From: Leuctra nigra
Taxonomy: Eukaryota > Arthropoda > Insecta > Plecoptera > Leuctridae
Assembly: GCA_934045905.1 (NCBI GenBank)
Contig: OW203762.1
Location: forward strand, 50,369,411-50,433,410
Direction: 5' to 3'
DNA length: 64,000 nt
The notes under the pieces were generated by a model that saw only the letters and a program-made list of their open reading frames with translations, did no database searches and was not told where the DNA came from. Position 1 is the stretch's first letter; each line of letters begins with the position of its first letter. Both the position numbers and the translations under genes were made by a program. This document shows positions 1-11,300 of this stretch, one piece after another.

Positions 1-1024
1 TATTAAAATTGTGTAGGACAAAATTGAATTGACATATAAAAACCTTTAAATATGGAGATCAATAGGTACAACTAAAATTATTTGTATGTTTCCGTAATGC
101 AATTACCCTCTTCTACAGAATCTGCTGCAAACAACTTAAATTATTTGGAAAGAGAGAGAACTGCGAATGGAGTGACGCGTAATGCAGAACGTTTTTACTT
201 TTTACATGAGTGTTAGTTCATTAAGAGACACAGTTACATTATTGCATTGCATGTTAAGAAATTGGTACTTACCCTGCAATTAACAATTGTCTTCTGGTAT
301 GTAGCAGTTGATTGGCAGTAGTATCTTTCTTCTTGTAGTGCAGCGTCAAAAATCAAACTTGTAGTCACGATAAAAACCGTTGGAGTTTGACTGCTTGAAC
401 TCCCTCCCCTCCCTCTCTCACAACCCCATCACGAACCCTCCCGAAGGCCGAAGGGCGACGGCCGAAGACACGAGTCTTTACTCTCTACCCTTCGTTTTAG
501 TTTGAAATAGCCAACACAAAACAATTTATTTAAATTTAATTGTGCGATTTTCTAAAATTACTGTTGGTGTTTAATAATCTATATGAAATAATCTATATAT
601 TTATATAGCTTCACCTTGATAATTGATGTGCTGAAAAGTGCAATTGAAAGATAATTGATTCTTGATGTCATCTTTGCATCGGTCTTGCACTGGGCCAGCA
701 TCGTGCGGACACAACAAATTTTAAACTGATTTAAAACAAATATAAATGGGTAAAACTTCAATCAAAAGTTATAAAATGTATTAGAAATACAAAATCTACT
801 CTATTTTGCAAAATCAGACTGTTTCGTTGCAATATGAGGCATATTTCTTGATTTTTGTTTCACTATTAAATTCTTCTAAATGATGCATGAAAATGCTATA
901 GGCCGCGATGGTTTGTGTTAGGGAATTGAGAGTGTCATATTTGTGTCCAACGAGTGTCGGGCCGGCATAAGTCCGACGGCGATGCGACGGCACGTAAAAA
1001 ACATGTTCGAAACGCGCGCGCTCC

Positions 1025-1275
1025 CGCCGACACTGGCCCGGCATCATGTGGACACCGTTCAGACATATCCGCAGAGTGTCCGCCAGTAGACACCGTCCCG
1101 ACACGGACATGGTGATACCTCACGGACATATCTGAATAGTGTCTGTCAACAGACGCCGGCCCGACACCGACATTGTGTCACACGCGGATATATCTGAATA
1201 GTGTCAGCCAGTGCGGCACTGGCCCGATAGCAGAACACTGTCCGAGTGCTGATATATCCGCTTGTCAGTAGTGGG
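1025..1275. repeat. Diverged tandem repeat, period 62-64 bp
   Basis: The motif gacatatcYgaatagtgtc (with gatata variants) recurs at 1062, 1125, 1187 and 1251, spacing 63, 62 and 64 bp. Between occurrences the common core is agtagacaccggcccgacac with variation. The copies are about 70-80% alike by eye, so this is an old satellite-like array. GC is higher than in the surroundings. Confidence 0.65.
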
Positions 1276-2013
1276 CCGGCATCAAATCGGTATCTTCATG
1301 CGACGCACCATCGCCGTTGCCGACACTCCGTCATCGGTATGATACAGGTCCGGCATAGAACTGACAGTCGTGTGTTTGCTGGGATTCTATCTACCATCTT
1401 TGCTATCTACTCTTGTTTTTATATACAGCGATGTCAAGAAAATATTATTGCCTATATTATAATATTATTTTAACTATATTATAAAGTAACAATAATTGTT
1501 TAAATAGGTATAATGTTTTACCAGTCCCTTTAATAGAAAATTATGCCTGAACCATAATTAAATTTTTCATGTCTATTTATTAGGTCCCGTCTCAAGAGGC
1601 TATGGGACTGTGAGAAAGCCAAACAAGAGTAATCAATCAGTTTTATTGGAATTGTAATTTTATGGATTTTACTAAGGGGTGTTTTCTTATTGTTGTAAAT
1701 TTTAACAGGGACTCACATTCAAAATCTATTAAATTCTTTCATTAATCAAGCCATTACCCGTGGTCCATATCAACACAGTGAAAAGTATTTGGAATTGTCC
1801 CCACACAATGTATCCGAAATTGCCAAATTTGTATGAGGAAAACGGCCTTCCCCATGCAAAACCTCGAAAGCTTTTCTTTAATGGTGTACCAATATTAGGA
1901 ACATATTTCATAACAATACCTACTAAAAGACCACGACACCGAAGTCGTGAGTTTAACGCTTATCCGGATCACAGAAACATGATTGAAACTGAATGAGTTG
2001 CCAATATATAATA

Positions 2014-2560
2014 ATTGAGCGAGCGTATCGAGCGTCACCACGGTACTCTTATGGCACTTTCTCTGTTTGTATTTTTTTTTTCTTCACAGCTCAGGTTAAA
2101 CCGCACATTCAATCGATCTGAAACTTTGCACATATGCTAACGTAATCTATGTGGTCTCTGGGATCGTTTTTAAACGGGCTCCTGTGATTGGCTCAAGTTT
2201 AAAAAAATTATCTTTCGATCAATTTGAAATTTAGCAAAAACATTGCAACCAACATTGTACGCAATCATACAAAGTTTCAGCCAAATCCCCCCATTGGGTA
2301 AAATTTAAAACCATTTTTCATGTGATTTTTGAAATTTAAACTAGAACAGATTGACCGATCAACATAAAACTTCGCATGGACATTGGTGCTAACATTTTAG
2401 GTATTTTTGCCAATTTTCAGTCTTATCTATCGTTATTTTCAAAAGTTTTTGTCATTTTAGGGACATTTTATTCGATAATCTTTAAATATTTGAAAAATGT
2501 ATATCATCCCTGCCTTCTTTAAGCATCTGCTCCAAGGCCTGTAGAGCAGCAATGCAATCA
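2014..2560 (+). mobile_element. Dispersed GAGCGAGCG element, copy 1 (truncated)
   Basis: It starts with ttgagcgagcgtatcgagcg and continues through caccacggtactcttatggc and the same AT-rich body as the copy at 6712. Similarity runs to about the gcctgtagagcag motif and then stops, so the right end (tgctcgctcatcaacgcgtt) is missing. No coding capacity was seen. See the full copies at 6712-7645 and 9512-10375. Confidence 0.7.
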
Positions 2561-2713
2561 TTTTTTGAGCTGGCGCATCAAATTGGATGCAGGTTTACCC
2601 CAAGTGGATCGAGACCCTCATAATATGTAGTATGTACTAAGAAAACCAGGTGTCCACATTTACTTGACTGTGAATATATTTTGCTTGAATACCTATTTTG
2701 TATGAATTTCCAG

Positions 2714-3030
2714 GCGTGGCAAGCCCCGTCCTAATGAAGACATTCGTTAACTTGATCACCATCCCTGAGTGCCATGAGGCATTCCTGAGGAAGAACGCCA
2801 ACCTAACACTGAGCGAGAACCAGATATGCGCTGGAGGCGACGGCGTCACCGACTCCTGCAGCGGCGACAGCGGCTCGCCGTTGAAGAGGTTCGAAGACAA
2901 CAGCGAGAAATACACGCAATATGGAATCGTATCGTACGGGACAAGTCGTTGTGCGATGAAAGGGCTGCCTGCCATTTACACCTCCGTCAGCAAATACATC
3001 CCGTGGATTCTCGACAATATCCATGCGTGA
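2714..3030 (+). CDS. CLIP-domain serine protease A', last exon only (partial at left)
   Basis: This is the terminal exon of a trypsin-like serine protease. It follows a splice acceptor (aatttccag) and enters in phase 1, exactly as the last exon of gene A. It encodes the catalytic Ser region CSGDSGSPL, with Asp six residues before the Ser (trypsin-type S1 residue), two further cysteines, and ends WILDNIHA then TGA. After the first few codons the protein is the same as gene A residue for residue. The other exons of this gene must lie left of the window, or the exon is an isolated duplicate. The usual GDSGGP is GDSGSP here, a change shared with gene A. An AATAAA follows at 3256. Confidence 0.8.
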
Positions 3031-3255
3031 TCGCTCACATAACACCTCCTTGCCCTTCTCTTCATTGGATCTTGTACCCCCTGACTATATCTGAGCCTCA
3101 GCCATCTGAACCTTGCAAGCGTCAGTTGTGGAGAGGTCTGTGGGAATTACAGCAAACCAAATTATCAAATAACAACTTAACGCTTTGCTGAGCGGGTTTC
3201 TCAAAAGAAGCCCATATTGTGTCATTGTATTGTGTGTCTTTCTGCTCTTTTGCTC

Positions 3256-3261
3256 AATAAA
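3256..3261 (+). promoter_or_regulatory. Polyadenylation signal AATAAA of gene A'
   Basis: AATAAA in tgctcaataaattattt lies 226 nt after the TGA of the A' exon. The same context with AATAAA is kept at 12401 after gene A, which supports function. Confidence 0.5.
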
Positions 3262-3813
3262 TTATTTAAAATGTTAACAATTCATTTACTCTTCTTTAAA
3301 ATATACTCTTCACAGAAAATATGGTGATTCGGCTTGAGGCAGATTACATCGCGATACTTGATGGTTATATTACAGATCCGGACGTACTTCTCTTCTCATA
3401 TCGATTGAAACAGAATGTTTTCAGCAGCAGAAAGAGGAAATTTACAAAGTTTATTAGCGTGATTTCGAAACAGTATAAATATTTTTATCAACATAAGTTT
3501 ATAGAAGTATAAATTCTTAATCCGCTATTTTACTTGTCATGTCTCCTTGAACTATCATCATAATCAGTATTAAGCTCGCAAATAGAAACATAGGAAGAGG
3601 CCAAAACATATGGCCGGTCATAGCTCAAGATTACAAAAGAAATAAACTTGACCAAGATACAATTATCTATGTACTACAGAAATTCATCACAGTGCTAGTA
3701 AGAAGTGCCACAAAAAAATTTAAGTCTTAAACCGACATAACTTCATGCCGGTTAAATAAAGTTTATAATATGTTTTAATATCCCACTTGTGGAATCTTTA
3801 TATTCCGTTAGTG

Positions 3814-4210
3814 CAGGGGTCGGCAAACTTTTTTGGTGAAGGAGCCAATTTCCCCAAAAAAGTAATAATTTATATAATAATGGGAGCCGCAGTCACTTTA
3901 GGGGCCCTGCCCCGCGGGGCGTTTTAGTTTAGAATGTCAACAATTTAAGCTGATTCTGGACTCTAAAGTGAACAAATTGAATCAAATAACTTTCCAATTG
4001 TAGCCCCGCATGGCGTTTTTTTTTAGTTTTAACAATTTAAAGTGATTCTCGGACTCTTAAATGAACAAACTGAATCTAATAACCTTCCAATTGTTGCCTT
4101 GCAGGGAGTTGAATTTTTTTTCGAATTTTCATATGTTTCGATTCCTGATCTTTATTTAAATTAAAGAGCCATGCAAGAACCACCCCGGAGCCGCAGGTTG
4201 CCGACCCATG
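3814..4210. mobile_element. hAT-type MITE, 397 bp, with 8-bp target duplication
   Basis: The termini are caggggtcggcaaac and, inverted, catgggtcggcaac, typical of hAT elements. The flanks are an exact 8-bp duplication, cgttagtg, at 3806-3813 and 4211-4218. The inside has repeats of a tgccccgcRgggcgtttt motif followed by tttaaRgtgattctggactc. There is no transposase, so it is non-autonomous. The intact duplication suggests a fairly recent insertion. Confidence 0.92.
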
Positions 4211-4585
4211 CGTTAGTGATTATAATATTAATATAAAATGAAAATACTGAAGGAAAATCTCGTCCTGAAATACTCGATAATTTCCATTGCATACAGTTTG
4301 TTCAAATCTTCTGTACAATGATTATGGTGGTGAAGATGGCAACGAAAATGATGTACTACGCTAGCACCAACACAACAAAATGAAAATCAGCTAGAACTAG
4401 GTGGCACATTCAAGTTAGCGGATTTTTTTTGGAGAGTTTAGGTTGGCAAAGTGTGAATTCAGATGGAAGGTCTGGATGGTGCTGCTTATTTACACCCTAA
4501 CGGCGTTGTAAGCGTAAATTGAACAGCCTATAGACTGCAATGTTTCCCACTATCTCGGTAGGTCCAAGGGTTAACTCCGTGGAGC

Positions 4586-5298
4586 CAGTGGCGTAACTAT
4601 AATTTCAGGGCCCCCCCGCGAGATATCTTAAGAGGCCCCCCCCCCTGCAATTACATTTTTTTTCTATGCGATATTTGTCTTACTGTAGGCTGTCAATGGA
4701 GATCCATTTTTTGGGATTTCATCTCAGCAAAGCTGTTAATTAGAGTTTCCACTTTCATCTTCTTTACTCTTGCAGCTTCTATACTTAACAGTCCTAATCC
4801 TAGTTGTCTTTCTTGTCACATAGAATTTCGAACATGGTTTTTTATTATCTTTAATTTTGAAAATCACTAGTACCACTTAGGTCGCTAATCGGCTTGCTTA
4901 GACTCATGGTAACTCGAAAACGCAAAGAGCAAACAAAGTTATAAGAATCACTAAGAAAATTGAACAAATGTTGTCTCACAGTTATACAGGTAGAACGCGA
5001 TACACACTCACAAGAGACACAGGGAATACTGAAACATTATAGTCAAGTTTCAATTTGGGGCTTGGCAAGGATTTGGTAATGTATACCTTCTGCCACAAAA
5101 GTTGAATATTTGACTTCCGATCGTCAGCAGGGTATCTATAATGACAACGTGAAAGTCGTGTTCAAGAAGTCAAATCTATTTTCTAGCTTCGTTAAAATCA
5201 ATTATATATAGTCTTTGATGGTAAATTATTTTCGGGCACCCTTGGTCCTCGGGCCCCCCCGCGACCGCGGTCCCCGCGATCCCCTAGTTACGCCACTG
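4586..5298. mobile_element. hAT-type MITE, 713 bp, in the 5' flank of gene A
   Basis: The ends are cagtggcgtaactataat and, inverted, cagtggcgtaactagggg. The 8-bp target duplication cgtggagc lies at 4578-4585 and 5299-5306. C-runs (ggccccccc) lie just inside both ends. There is no coding capacity. Its right edge is 80 bp from the start codon of gene A, so it separates the proximal 5' flank from anything farther upstream. Confidence 0.93.
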
Positions 5299-5377
5299 CG
5301 TGGAGCTTCTTGCTGATTATCCGATGCACTCGGGTTGCCGCTCAGAGTGAGAGTCGTTCTCTTGGCAGACGGACACG

Positions 5378-8300
5378 ATGTCGATCATGCGCGCTGTCGT
5401 ACTTCTCGTCCCCCTGGTGCTGGCGGCGGTGCTGACCTCGACCTTAGCTGCGACCAGTAAGTCATACCATAGTCCTGGGGATATATTCTGCTTTCCAGGG
5501 AATATTTCTACAGCGTCTTAAGATTCTTAAACGAAGTATAATAACCGTTAGCTTCGGTCATACTTAACAGAGCGGGTTTGCTTTGGCAGTAAACCGTTTT
5601 CCGCGTTTTCCGCAACCGTTTATGGTCTCGTAGCGCTGTCGTAAGAGAATATTGAAAATGAAAAGTTCATAAGTCTATCCATGCTATTCGCAACGGTGAA
5701 GGATCTAAACTAATGTTAAATTTGTGTAACGTCGCCTGTTGTGAGTGTGAGGAGCTACTTTTCTCCTGATATAAGATAATGTTGAAGTCAAGGTTATGAC
5801 TCTTCGCGTATCAAATCGCTCTCTTAGAGAAAATAATTCAATTTTCTATTTATTTATTATCAATTTAATCTCAACTGAGTTACTCTGCAAGGTGAAATTT
5901 TTACGCATAAAAAAGAAAATTCTGTTGGGCAGTCTATCTACAAAATACAATTACGTAACAACTGTTCTTCCTTCTAGGAGCAAAGCCCGTCGGCACAAGC
6001 TGTCAAATGCCGAACGGCACAGAGGGAGCGTGCAAATCATTAAACGAGTGCCCAGAACTACTCGCCTTAGTGCAGTTACCAACCTCTGTTAGGCCTAAGG
6101 AGTTCTTGCGTGGATGTTTGTGCGGCAGCTATGTTGGTAGAGTGCCTGTGGTTTGCTGCCCCAATCCTATGCATGAGAGGCCTGAGCCGCCCACCACTGA
6201 GCCGCCCACCACTGAGCCGACCCCCGTAGAGACGGCTCGACATCCCAAGCTGCACCTGATAAACAAGCCGGGATGTGGCGTGGCGTTCACTGATAGGATA
6301 ATCCGAGGCCAAGTGACAGAGCGCAACGAGTTCCCATGGATGGCGGTTCTCAACTATCAAAGTAAGTAGGCTTGTTCGTCGGGCTGATGGGAACTGTTCC
6401 AAGCAGCTACAACAATAACAGGGCTGGTGCAAGTTGGGGTAACTTGGAGCAGTTCAGCTACGAACAGGTCTTTATTTGCGTAGTTACAGTGGCAACGTGT
6501 TGACACTTTCTTGGAGAGCTATTAACACAATTTTTTTTCACGCCCTGCCACTTGCCAGTCTATAAATTAAGGCTGTCAATGACAATTTGTTATGTGTTGA
6601 GTGTTTGTATTGCATGAATAGAAGTTGATCAACACAATACTTTCTGAATAATTAATTCAAATTTCATTTGCTCTCTCTATACGCTTATTTTATGTAACTT
6701 CTGTTCCTTCATTGAGCGAGCGTAGCGAGCGTCACCACGGTACTCTTATGGCACTTTCTCTGTGTGTGTGTTTTTTTTTTGTTTTTTTTTTGTGGTTACA
6801 GCCCAGGTCAAACCGCTCAAGCAATCGATCTGAAATTTTGTACACATACTAACGTAATCTATGCGGTCCCTGGGATCGTTTTTGAATGGGCTCCCGTGAT
6901 TGGTTCAAATTTAAAAAAAAATTATCTTTCGATTGGGTGCTTCGATCAATTTGAAATTTAGCAAAAACATTGCAACCAACATTGTACCCAATCATAAAAA
7001 GTTTCAGCCAAATCCTCTTATTGGTTCAAATTTAAAACCATTTTTCATGTGATTTTTAACATTTAAACTAGAACAGATTGACCGATCAACTTGAAACTTC
7101 GCGTGGTCATTGGTACCAACATTTTAGATATTTTTGCCAATTTTCAGTCTAATCTGTCGTTATTTTCAAAAGTTTTGTCATTTTAAGGTCATTTTATTCC
7201 ATAATCTTGAAAAATGTATACTAAATTGTCATCCCTGCCTTCTTTAAGCTTCTGTTCCAAGGCAAGGCCTGTAGAGCAGCCAAGCTATCTGGTTTAAGTT
7301 TCAATAATGTCTTCTGATTGGTCGACAATAAAAATGTTCACATTAAGTTCAAATTTTGCATGGTGATCAAGACCAACTTAATATTAAATTTTACATATTA
7401 TTGTAAGCCCAATCAAAGTATTAATTGTAATTTTACGAGTTTAGTATGGGATGTCACAAGAGATTTCTGGAGAAGGTATGTAGGTAAGACTTCACGACAC
7501 AATGGACCTGTTATTCATCCAGAGTATTATGGAGATTGAAAAATTGCAGAGAAAATCGTCTTGTGCCGTGTCGTGCATCGTTACTATGGGGATGTTGCAT
7601 GTTCTGTGCTCGCTCATCAACGCGTTACACTGAGCGTTTTCCTAGTTGTACATAATGAATAGCTCTTCATTGTCCACTCAAATTTCTGCTATTAGAACGT
7701 CGTTCTACTTCCTAGGATTTAAAGAGGAGATATTTTGTCCCATCTCGTTGACTGTCTTGATGAGGAATTTTTTTAATTTTGAATAATAATCATTAATCAT
7801 CCAGGCAACTACTATAGTGTAGCTGTAAAGTAATCAGTAATCACTGTAAAAATACGCTGGGTTTTCCAAGAATGTATCAGGCAAACTTGGTCTCCTGAAC
7901 CAGGAGAAAATCTAAACACAACATAAATTATTGGTGCTATTTACTGGTAAATTTGTTTTGAACGAGATCCTGTGATGTATTGAAAACTAAAAAGGAACCT
8001 ATTGATCCTTCACCTTGAATATTGAATACCCTTACGAAACAATATACGTCACAATAAGTATATTGTGTTCTGTGAGAAACAGTACATTCTTGGAATATTC
8101 AAAGTCAGTGGCTATTCAAAGTTCTCCCTGGTACAGTGACTGTAAATGGCTGCTGGCCCAGTAACATACTAGGAAAAAACTAATCAAGGTTGCCTATAGT
8201 TTTCATATTTGTTTCGACAGTGAGGGGCATGCCTATAGGCACGTTCCAAGACGAATGCGGCGGTTCGCTGATCACGCCTCGGTTTGTCCTCACGGCCGCT

Positions 8301-11300
8301 CACTGCATTAACCATCGATTGTGAGTAGCCTCAACGTACGTCAACATTGTAAGAAATTGTACATTCTTTAATCGAGTTGCGTGGCGGCCATGATGTCGTT
8401 TGTCGACACGCAATTTCAAGTCCATTCACCATAAGAATGGTGACCTTGAAATCTACTGTCAAGCCATGGTCTTTTAGCTAAATTTATAATAAAAATGTTT
8501 AATGACTGCAAAATATCTTAAACAGTACTTATAATGTTAATAAATCGTTTCTAATAGATTGTTGGATGGAAATCTAATAAAATGGCTTGACTTTGTGTTC
8601 CAAGGTCGATCATTCTTACAGTGAATGGATTTTACTTACAAATTGTGGTTTATTGGTGATGTTTTGTAAAATGGATGACCCTTATGCATATTAGAGATCT
8701 TTCTGCAACCGACAACAGAACTGCAAGGAACAATACTTACCAAAAAACACAGATAATTGACTGTCATTCTTCCATGTGTCGACAAATGGCCGCCGAAATA
8801 ATACACAACGTCACATACAAGATATGAGTACGTGACATTTATGTTTGCTGCAGAGAGAATTTAGGGTATTAATTAAATTAGGGTCAGTTTTTCAATGCTC
8901 TGCTTGATGTTGCCATGTCAATATAGTCCAAATTAACCGTTTAAAATTTATCAGAGTAGGTACTGGGGTGGGATTACATAAAATGAGAACTACCTAGTCA
9001 CGGTGACAAGCTTCTCATCTCAATGTTATTCACGGCCTTCTATGGTCTTGTCACCGTGATAAGTAAGTTATCATTTTATGTGATCGCACCCCTGAAGTAG
9101 AAATGGAAGTGGAATTGTGGTATGTCCTACTTGTCAATTTACAGGAAACACATACGTCTAGGAGAGCATGACGTCAGAACAGACCCAGATTGCGAGCAGA
9201 CATTTGGTGAGGAGCGAGACTGCTCCCCTCCAACTCAAAAGTTCACAATCAAGAATACTTTCAAACATCCGAAGTACAGCACGAGGACCCACGTGAACGA
9301 CATCGCTCTGATCGAGCTGAATCAAGCGGCAGATATCCAGGTCGATTACGTCCAGACCATCTGCTTGCCCCTGCAGGACACCAGTCCGGGGCCTCAAGGC
9401 ACCAACTTCACGGTAGCTGGTTGGGGGATCACGGAATTGAGTAAGTGGCTAGAGCCTTCGATATGGCAGTCAATCTACTCTCCTTTCTACAGCGATGTCA
9501 AGAAAATATTACTAGGAAAACGCTCTGAGTAACGCGTTGATGAGCGAGCACGGATACGCGGAACACCTCGAACCGAAATTCTGTCTATCGAAAATATCAT
9601 TAAAAGACAATAATTCTTGAATTTCGTCAGACTTGAATAAAAATCTCTAAATATTCCTAAAATGTTATTTTCAACCTTTATGATTGAACTGTTCCTTGTT
9701 AATAATCAAAAATCACAGGACCTCTTTAAAAAAAATATACCTGGGACCACTCAAATCATATGATATTATAGTGTCTACACAATATCATATCTACTGTTGA
9801 ACGGTCGTTTCATATGCGTTTGAAAGTTTCTGCTCTAACTACCTTGCCTTGAACTGAAGATTCGAAGTCGCCGTGAATTTGACAGCCAACACGCAAATGT
9901 CCCTAAAATTACAAAAACTTTTGAAAATAACGACAGATTTGACTGAAAATTGGCAAAAATACCTTAAATGTTGGTAGTAATGACCATGCAAAGTTTTTAG
10001 TTGGTCGGTCAATCGGTTCTAGTTTAAATGTCAAAAATCACAGGAAAAATGGTTTCAAATTTGAACCAATGGGAGGATTTGGCTAAAATTTATTATGATT
10101 GGGTACAATGTTAGTTGCAATGACTTTGGTAAATTTCAAATTGATCGAACCAACCAATCGAAAGATAATTTTTTTAAATTTGAACCAATCAGGGGATTTC
10201 AAAAAAATTAGGGTCTGCAACGCCCGGAAATGGTCAGTACATGTGTGCAAATTTTCAGCTTGATCGAAGAAAAACTGTGACTTGTATATCGTCAGTAACA
10301 GAAAAAAAAACACACAAAAAAAACAGAGGTCCGTGCCAAAAGAGCCAAAAGGAGACGCTCGCTTCGCTCGCTCAATTACCCATATTATAATATTATTTTA
10401 ACTTTACCGGGTGGCCCAAAAATAGTCCAATGGGCGTGACACCGCTGTGAAGAAACTACTGCAGATACTAGTCGTAACATTTCACATGTTATAAAAAACA
10501 TACCAATGTTTGATGTGTGAAACTTTCAAAAACATTTCTTTAGTAGGAAAAAAGTTACGGCCGTTCGAATTTTCTTGTCGAAAAATCGATTATACGGAGC
10601 TCAAAGAGCGCGCATTCAGAAAAAGTCCGATGGCAAGGGCACATTTATTTTCAACACTACTGATGATATTAGGCTGAAAATTTCAAATGTTATTAAAAGC
10701 ATTTGACTATCTATTGTATACAAATTTCAATAGATTTGAATCATTGGAACGAAAGTTATAGTATCTTGAATTTAAGCTTAATAACAGAAAATACGGGAGA
10801 TAATTTCACTTATAAAATTAACATGTGAAATAAAACTTGAGAAATAATCTCTGTAGTGTATTCTGCTTTTTAAGCGCGACTTCTAGATACGATAACTTTC
10901 GTTACATTGATTCAAATGAATTGAAATTTTTGCACAATCGATAGTAATATATTTTGAATAACATAATAAATTTTCAGCTTGATATCGTCAGCAGTTTTGA
11001 GTAAACAGCGTCCCGGCCATTGGACATTTTCTGGACGCGTGATTTTTGAGCTCCGTATAATTGATTTTTCGACAACTAAAATCGAACAGGTGTAACTTTT
11101 TTCCCATCAAAGTTATGGTCTTTAAACTTTCACATATTATACCATATTACTTATGTTTAGTATAATTGGTGTAATTTTCAGCCCGATAACTACAGTAGTT
11201 TCGTCACAGTGCAATCTCGCCCATTGGATGTTTTAATGGGCCACCCTATTTTCTTATACGCTCTTGGAGATCCGGTTTCCCAATAAATTTAGGAAAAATG

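Larger units (their letters stand above)
1..2713. other. Left-edge non-coding region, probably intron 4 of protease gene A'
   Basis: No convincing exon was found here. The stretch around 1427-1475 (acagcgatgtcaagaaaata and then a run of attataatattattttaac) reappears at 9489-9511 plus 10380-10403, inside intron 4 of gene A, where a mobile element separates the two halves. Since the exon at 2714-3030 duplicates the last exon of gene A, this region is best read as the matching intron of an upstream paralogue whose earlier exons lie beyond the left edge. It also holds a 63-bp satellite and a partial dispersed element. Confidence 0.5.
2638..3740 (+). repeat. Segmental duplication, left copy (partner 11488-12800)
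   Basis: Sequence from agaaaaccaggtgtccacat, through the protease exon and about 700 bp of 3' flank, matches 11488-12800. The exon and the 30 bp after the stop are almost identical. The farther flank has many substitutions and indels. The right copy has an extra stretch of about 75 bp after tcttca and a 210-bp TA-flanked element (12001-12210) that the left copy lacks. Confidence 0.85.

Noticed and set aside
273..357. Possible minus-strand exon with a good donor (gtaagt at 272) and protein-like sense (QEERYYCQSTATYQ)
   Set aside because: The acceptor has no pyrimidine tract and no companion exons were seen. Only 28 codons, so chance is likely. Worth a check against RNA data.
1709..1836. Possible terminal exon (+) after tttaacag, ending SEIAKFV, overlapping another open frame at 1733-1996
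   Set aside because: Two overlapping open frames of similar length, no recognised family and no matching upstream exon. The region is best explained as intron of A'.
7855..8100. Short inverted repeat ttccaagaatgta / tacattcttggaa
   Set aside because: Only 13-14 bp arms with a long spacer and no target duplication, so not convincing as an element.
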